Assembly: GCA_910574455.1 (NCBI GenBank)
Contig: CAJSYZ010000002.1
Span: 397,671 to 461,670, forward strand
From: Trichaptum fuscoviolaceum
Taxonomy: Eukaryota > Basidiomycota > Agaricomycetes > Hymenochaetales > Trichaptaceae
DNA length: 64,000 nt
Direction of reading: 5' to 3'
The position numbers and the translations under genes are program-made. Under the pieces are notes generated by a model, which was given only the letters and a program-made list of their open reading frames with translations, did not search any database and was not told the DNA's origin. This document shows positions 58,141 through 64,000 of the stretch, piece after piece. Numbering within the stretch: the first letter of the stretch is position 1; the number at the start of each line of letters is the position of its first letter.

Positions 58141-59586
58141 GCCCCGCGAAGTTGTCCAGATCAATAATTGTCTAACACATTTAGCTTCGGTTAGATCTGT
58201 GTTGATATGATATGTTTGAAGAGCAAAGTATCCGAAATAGACGCATGTGGTTTCGCTGATGAATAAACCAGTATAAGCCTAGTAATATAATAGCAAGAAG
58301 AGAAGTCCGTACTTATAGTTCCAGAGGCTTCAAAGGTTGCGCTTATTCTCTTCCCTCGCATGCCCTCATAGATGTTCGCCACCGTAGTCCGATGCTTGTG
58401 AACTAGATGTAGCGCCTAGGTTCACGCTACCTTCCGGCGACTTGCTAGAGATTGGCCGGGAGATGCTGGCAGCTGTTTCATGGAAAGATGTTCGCCTCGC
58501 GTCATCGCGTTTTTCACTATCGGAGGTGTATCACATTCAACTAGAGGTATGAAGGTGTCTCGCAAGACGGTATGAGGTGGTGTTCCGAGGCCGGGGCCGG
58601 GGCCGTCAGCCTGCAATTGACGGACGCGAGATTTACTACGTTGCAATGGCGGTTTCGGCGCAGGAAACTGATATGTGAAGCGAGGGGCATCCAAGGACAC
58701 ATGCGCAAGGCTGGCGCGGGATCGGTCGTGTAGTTCATCTGCCCCCTCATCAATAGCGTCCTCTGCCACCTCTTCAATCGTCAGCGGACGGCCCTTGCCC
58801 TTCCTTTCCTATAAGGCGGTGTCGACTCTAGTTGAAGACGAAGGATTGTTACTAATTTTTGATGAAGATCACAACAGTTGGTGATGCAACATGTATCGGC
58901 CTATCCTCAGCGGGTGTCGTTCGAAAGGTAGAAGATGCTCGCTTCAGCGTGCACGTCGGAGCTCCTCTCACTATAACAAGGCCGCCCACCTTCTCCTCTC
59001 CAGGTACTAAAGACAAATGTGAGTGATAAGATCAAGCAAGAAGCACGTTCTCAGACGTACACTATCGTTTTTTGGTTCATTCGGAAATGTTGAAGTCTAG
59101 GCGAGTTCAATACAAGCTTGAGGGTAGGATAAAACATAACTTGTTCAGGCCAATAAGTGGTCTTATGGAATGGGTGGGGGATGGCGGAGAAGTGCTCATA
59201 ACAAGACTGGAGAACGTACACTGTGTCGTTGAGGGGACGCAGTGGTAAAAAGTTCAAGTTCAAGTTCAAGTGCAAGTGCAGTCCGAGTCACGGTGGCAAC
59301 TTGAACTTGAACTCTTCAAGTTCCAATTTTAGATTTAAAGCTCCACTGGAAGCATCATCATGGCAAGCAATCCGAACAGCAGACAGACACCATTGGCGAC
59401 ATCTTCCAAACCACTTTGATACCTCAGACTACGGTGATCATTCGGGAAAAAAAGGCAATTCAATAATAAATTTTAATCATGAATCTCCTGGCAACTTTGA
59501 AAGACAAGAGCATGCGCACAACAATTTACTCGATAACTCAAGCACATTTGGTCAAACCTGCTACTGGTGGGCCTCAGCCTACTAGA
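58141..59586. other. Mostly noncoding
   Basis: A 115-codon minus-strand frame at 58422-58769 (AEDAIDEGADELHDRS...) is acidic and then Pro-rich. It could be an exon, but it matches no family I know. 59245-59320 is the AAGTTC-rich repeat described separately. Confidence 0.4.
59245..59320. repeat. AAGTTC repeat forming an inverted pair
   Basis: AAGTTCAAGTTCAAGTTCAA is followed 30 bp later by its complement-type CAACTTGAACTTGAACT, so the strand can fold into a hairpin. Similar words recur at 63185-63275. Confidence 0.7.
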
Positions 59587-60506
59587 TCAAGCCTCGAAGT
59601 TCTTGATGTACTTATCCGGTAAGGGTGAGTGGCTTTGGCTCAGGGCCAAAGCTACAGCAAACGTGCTGTGAACGTCAATAGCTGCATCTAGTATTCCAGT
59701 ACAGCAGATCATGCAAGTGAGAACTTGAAGATGGTTGATCTTGAACAACAGAATGATAACTTACACTCTTTTTGTGCCGCTGATAGCTCGTCAGCTGCCC
59801 AGTCACTCATTGTGACCTCACTACTCTTCTTGACGTTCAGCCTCAATACTTCTCCCACTATTTTTTCGAGCTTGACAGTCGGAGTCGGATGCTGGAACCA
59901 GAGACGAGGGTTTAAGAGCAGTTGGGACCAGGTCGGGTTTTTGGGCCAGACTTCCGGGTAGACAACGCGTGCCCAATCTGTCAGATCGACACAGGAGCGC
60001 ACAGAGGTGCGAAACTTGCGCTTTATACGCACTGCGTCACCTGCCATTTCTTCTGTTAGGCCACCTCGCAGGAGAAAAGATAAGTTATTCATACCGTTGA
60101 TTCCTGCGGAAATTTTCATGACTGTACCATCCCCAAGGAGTTGCGCCAACGTAGGGGGAAGGTCAGTAAGAGTATGCGTCCTGACTAGATAAATGTGGTG
60201 TTGAACTGCGAGTTGGATGAGGTCCACGCGATGATTGGGCCCTTCTCCGCCACTTGCCCACTCGATGTCGATCGAGACAAATCTACTAGCTGGTACCTGT
60301 GGCAATGATGCATATATTGCAGTCACTGCATTGTCCACATCCAAGCCCGTGCGACACTGTATCGGAACTATATTATGGAGCCTATATTGATGTAATTCGG
60401 AGAGAGGTGTTGGTGGTACCCCGAGAAGATCAAGAAACGTTTGCAGTTTCTTGTGTATCTAGCAACAAGTCAGTGTACAGATCTTGATATGAATGAAACA
60501 AGTACC
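59587..60506 (-). CDS. DEDDy 3'-5' exonuclease domain protein (WRN-exonuclease-like), 5' end not resolved
   Basis: The main exon (60458-59765) carries motif I as FVSIDIEWASG (Asp, Glu), then VDLIQLAV, a motif II region with KISAGINGMNNLS, and CVDLTDWARVVYP, KNPTWSQLLL and MSDWAADELSAAQ. An intron (59764-59688, GTAAGT...CTAG) splits the catalytic Tyr codon: T plus AT gives the motif III YAAIDVH. The exon after it ends at TGA 59587-59589. Upstream, the exon ending at 60506 (LVQRWTARAQTK) joins in frame to IHKKLQTFLDLLGVPPTP. The start codon is not identified and may be upstream of 60640. Such RNase-H-fold nucleases trim DNA or RNA 3' ends. All four acidic positions plus Tyr appear to be present, so it may be active. 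Confidence 0.7.
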
Positions 60507-60699
60507 TTCGTTTGAGCCCTTGCTGTCCACCGTTGAACGAGCTGAAAGCGGAGGACGGTGCGGAGGTGCAGGCGTGCGTTAATCAAGGGAGAGGAGGATG
60601 AGAAGGATAGTACGAAGATTTGAGAACATGATTCACGGTGGAATGGCTTGATGATGATCTTGGGGACAATACCCGCTCCCACTTCACACTTATACAAAG

Positions 60700-61699
60700 T
60701 AGTTGAAGTCAGTTTTCTGATTTCCCATTCTTCTAGAAAGAGAGAGGGAGCTATTAGTGCTTTGTACTATGACTTGGATAAACCGCAAGTTGAACTGATA
60801 GTAGGAGATGACAAATGATTTCTTCCGGATGACTTGATTATAAGGCTTCTTTTCATTTTAAGCACAAACGAACAAGAAAATGAGTCATGTTAACTCCGAA
60901 GAAGTCGGGAGGATACAACCCACTGCACAAGAAGCTGCTCCATCAGCTCTAGAAGGATTTCGAAGAAAGCCATGAGTAACTCACCATACAACAGTCATCC
61001 CTGTACACAACCCGAAACTTGAACTAGAACCGTGCCAAAATGGGAAATGGGCCAACTTGAATGCATCCCAACCCGCTTCGGAAGGAGTAATTTGCATGAA
61101 GGCGCGTTTCTCGTCCTCGGAGCTGAGGGAATTGCGCTGTCGGCCGATGATGGACTCATACTGCACATTGAAACCGAGTGTTCTCCGTTTAGGCGGCAAT
61201 GGTGGCGGGGCAGAGGTGTTTGGCAAGGAATGGGAACACGACAAGTTGACAACAACTTGGATGATGTCGAAAATGCAGTTATATTTTTCCCTTTGCGGCA
61301 TTTGCAAATTGAGTTGTGAGTCGCTTTGTCGACCTTTGTGCATGCAAGCGGAATATTGGGATGCATCAAACTGCCCGGTGATACATAGCCCCGTATATAC
61401 GAATCCGACCGCGCAACTTCGCAACCTTCCCTCTCCAGCATCCTTCCCATGTTTTTGGGCTCTTTACGCCGCTCAGGCCAGGCGAACTTAGGATTAGATG
61501 TCGATTGAGCAGGGATCCCTGAAGTGAGAGTAGACGGTAGGGATAGAGACTCGTCCCGACTGACTGCTCAGCGCGAGTCCTGTGGCCGCTTATTGTTGAG
61601 CTTGAGATGGTCGAGGAAAAGAGGAACGATGGAACGAGAAGAAGCTGACGCGGCCATCGTTCCTTCCGGTGACAAGAAAGTCGGAGTCATACTGGAAAG
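60700..61699. other. No recognised gene
   Basis: Overlapping frames of 95-150 codons occur on both strands at 60981-61491. None shows family motifs, and their overlap makes them likely chance ORFs. Confidence 0.35.
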
Positions 61700-61915
61700 T
61701 TGTCACTGATGAGTCGGGGATACAGGAATGTGAAGAAAATCATACCCATTTGCAGATTCCATACGCGAACGGATGTGTCCAATCCCCCTACCCCCACCCC
61801 AAGAAAAGAAGACAATATAATTTTCGGCGTAAATCTTATGCAGATGTTCTCGGAGAACGTATAGACATTCCCCGTGCCGATGCTCCAAAGCTGAAGAAGC
61901 CCGTGAGTATTATGA
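61700..61915 (-). pseudogene. CDC4-like F-box/WD40 protein scrap
   Basis: One WD40 repeat of the CDC4/FBXW7 type is split over frames. LWSIGTG lies in the frame of 61920, then GECLYVLREHLHKIYA in the frame of 61888, then GGLDTSVRVWNLQMG back in the first frame. This is the substrate-binding propeller of an SCF ubiquitin-ligase adaptor. Only about 55 residues remain, with two frameshifts, so it is a relic. Confidence 0.65.
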
Positions 61916-61956
61916 TTCAAAAATTAAAAGAACAACTTACTCGAGAAGTACAGTAG

Positions 61957-63794
61957 TAGCTTTCGCTCACTGATTACTGCACGCATACATCCTCTCCTCG
62001 TGCCTGTGAGGGCCGGTTCAGTAACTTGCCTCTTTGCACATCCGAAACGTCGGTGATGCGTCTCGCAATTCAAAACCTGAGAGGAGCGGACCTCGGATGC
62101 AAGTGCAGCAACCAGTTTTAATGTCCTGCTCTCTGAGCTGGTCATCAGCCACCACTGACGATGAGCTCTCTGGCATAGCCCTGTCCCTCGGAGAAGGTTC
62201 ACTCATGATATATGGTTACGGATGTAACCACTCTACCATCACAAATCGCTGAAGAAGTTTGTGTTGTCAACTGTGGAGGTGGACGCGTGCGCATGTGTGC
62301 TCGCCATTGCTTTAGTCGGTGGGGGGATACGCGTCGGCATAAATCTGCGAGAGAATCCTGGGTCAAGAATTGGGGCGCCTGCTGTGGGCGCAGTAAATTG
62401 CGTAGACGGCAGTGGTTTCGTTCCTCTGCAAAAGCGGTCGAACTCCTACCCCCTTGGTTTCCATACGAGCCTAGAGCGGCGCACGAGTAGAAACGCGTCG
62501 ACCCACAGGGAGCTAACAAAGTAAGGCGCAGACGTTTTACGCGAGCTGCGCGAGGCGTTGAAACCGATAGAACAATTTGAGCGTGCCGAGACAGGCAAAG
62601 CGCGAGTCGGCAGATGCGCGGCGGAAGAAAGAGGTCTATCAGAGTTGTACAAGGTCCCGCATGGTGTTGGGAGAGAATCGGGACGTGCAGGAGGAATTCG
62701 ATGTTGAAAATTGGTAGAAAAGTGAAGAAGAGAATCTGCGGTGACTTGGGCGTTGGGATACAGTGGTAGTTGAGGAGGAGGCCATGACTACGTCAGTTCG
62801 CTACTGAAAAGTCACTTGAGGCCATCAACGATATTATAGAGCTTACTCATCTTGGATGATTGGTTAAAGTGTGTCTGTAAGGTGGTTCCTGCCCTAGGCT
62901 GCCAGTGCCAGTGTGTAAGATGATCCCGTGTCAACTCAACTGTACATCCTACGGCAGCGGCTGTTCCTTTTTCCGATAATTGCGTAGGATGCGATCAATA
63001 GTGGAGGGTGCGGGCCAAGATGTAATCCTGGAGAGCAGAACGTAGTGTTAAACAGAAAATACACCAGGACGTAAGACAACCTGAGGAAGTTCTCTGTTAA
63101 CGAGCCTGGTTGTATGGCATGGTGACTACGGCCAGTGTTGAGCATCTTCAATGTCCACCAAGTACTATGCCTGTGGTAGCAACAACTTGAAGTTGAAGTC
63201 GACAACTGAGTGCCAGCCTGCCAGCCTTAGTAGTGAGTGCCACAACTTCAAGTTGAACTTGAAGTCACCGTGCCAGTGACCGGCGTGCCACTGGCACTGG
63301 CAGCCTGAGTGGCAGTGAGCCTGAGTGACTCCGACTCAGACATCACTGGCAGAAGAATTTGCCGTCCATGTCCTCTTCATCTTGCTCCCCGGAACATTGA
63401 AGGGATGAAGTAGTGATGTTGAAGGCAACTTGAGCCAGAGGAACTTTAACACGGTGTATGTCCCCGAAACTTGAATGTTAAAGTAGAAGCACAACACAAA
63501 CAAGCCTTCGGGTACTACTAGTACGAGTACTAGTAGGCTAGTAGATACTCCTGGCAGCCTGGGGATGCGCTGCATCGTATGAGATGTGGTGATCAGTATT
63601 TACAAAATATCTTCAAGTTGAAGGTCATATCATCACACAATCAAGCAAGACATAGGCGTTTTATTCAAGAAAAAGACGACACATCATTGTTTACTATTAT
63701 CGGAAAGACAAAGTCGAAACATCATTGTTTATCAGGAAGACAGATAGACTCGACGAAGTTTATACCGTGACCATATACTACGGGTAGTAGTATA
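61957..63794. other. Gene-free, low-complexity pieces
   Basis: No gene that I can support. 63185-63340 is rich in AACTTGAAGTTG and GTGCCAGTG/CACTGGCA words, partly palindromic. 63514-63540 contains the palindrome-like TACTACTAGTACGAGTACTA. Confidence 0.5.
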
Positions 63795-64000
63795 CTAGGA
63801 CAAGGGCGTCAAAGATTTGAGTCGAGATACGCCTTCGCCGGTAATCCGAAACTCAAATGGCTCTTTGTAATGAGGATTGGAAGGATTCACAAATCCTTCC
63901 TTGGAACTAGGAGGCTTCCGTGTTTGCTCACGCACTTCCTTTGCCCAGTCCATGCGCAGAGCCAAATAAGACTGAGGTGCCCGACCATAAGGGCCATGGT
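63795..64000 (-). CDS. C-terminus of an unidentified protein (partial)
   Basis: An uninterrupted minus-strand frame runs from the right edge (first full codon at 63998) to TAG at 63795-63797. The peptide includes GPYGRAPQSYLALRMDWAKE and NPHYKEPFEFRITGEGVSRL, 67 residues in all. Its composition is that of a folded, charged protein, and codon use looks genuine. I do not recognise the family. The rest lies beyond the window. Confidence 0.6.
   Translation of the reverse strand, partial: HGPYGRAPQSYLALRMDWAKEVREQTRKPPSSKEGFVNPSNPHYKEPFEFRITGEGVSRLKSLTPLS

Noticed and set aside
60981..61491. A gene at the overlapping 95-151-codon ORFs
   Set aside because: Both strands are open over the same bases, with no motif or codon bias to choose a real one.

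Overview
This window looks like a repeat-rich, accessory stretch of an Agaricomycete (mushroom-forming basidiomycete) chromosome. The reasons are short (about 50 bp) GT-AG introns at high density, several copies of the mushroom-specific DUF6533 membrane-protein family, a Crinkler-type effector gene, a Ty3/gypsy element with a fungal-type Gag, and decayed copies of typical fungal housekeeping genes (CLF1, coatomer beta-prime, a group III histidine kinase, CDC4). No rRNA, tRNA, CRISPR or bacterial operon is visible.

Layout. 1-2770: left-truncated Ty3/gypsy retrotransposon on the minus strand (protease start of pol, complete gag, probable LTR). 2781-3545: a short GCGCGGTAA-type repeat on both sides of a 379-bp foldback element. 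3585-5170: remnants of two DUF6533 genes. 5560-7553: a broken MFS transporter. 10847-15440: a broken Crinkler-kinase gene carrying a 1.9-kb repeat insertion. 15663-20828: a composite element with mariner-like ends that encloses decayed copies of coatomer beta-prime and the splicing factor CLF1. 22608-24399: an apparently intact DUF6533 gene. 24985-29521: a 4.5-kb inverted-repeat element ornamented with 12 copies of the palindrome GGATTAATCC. 29568-32150: an intact-looking gene with four Crinkler header domains and a C-terminal protein kinase. 32830-34826: the intact MFS paralogue. 39321-53291: four more DUF6533 genes, two on each strand, one 3' flank carrying a mariner-like element that itself contains a Mutator-like element. 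48884-50057: a single-pass membrane protein. 54133-54957: a small gene resembling DUF6914 proteins. 56220-58140: a histidine kinase pseudogene. 59587-60506: a DEDDy 3'-5' exonuclease gene. 61700-61915: a CDC4-like WD40 scrap. 63795-64000: the C-terminus of an unidentified gene leaving the window.

How it fits together. The left (3.6-15.4 kb) and right (29.6-47.8 kb) parts are paralogous: each has Crinkler-kinase, MFS transporter, the same MFS upstream region and DUF6533 genes. The left set is broken everywhere I could check, while the right set reads through. One copy of this cluster has therefore decayed while serving as a landing area for transposons. Comparison of the two copies gives a clean empty site for the element at 44079-45885. 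The most notable biology is the four-header Crinkler-kinase, in which every intron is phase 0 and every header ends at an exon end.
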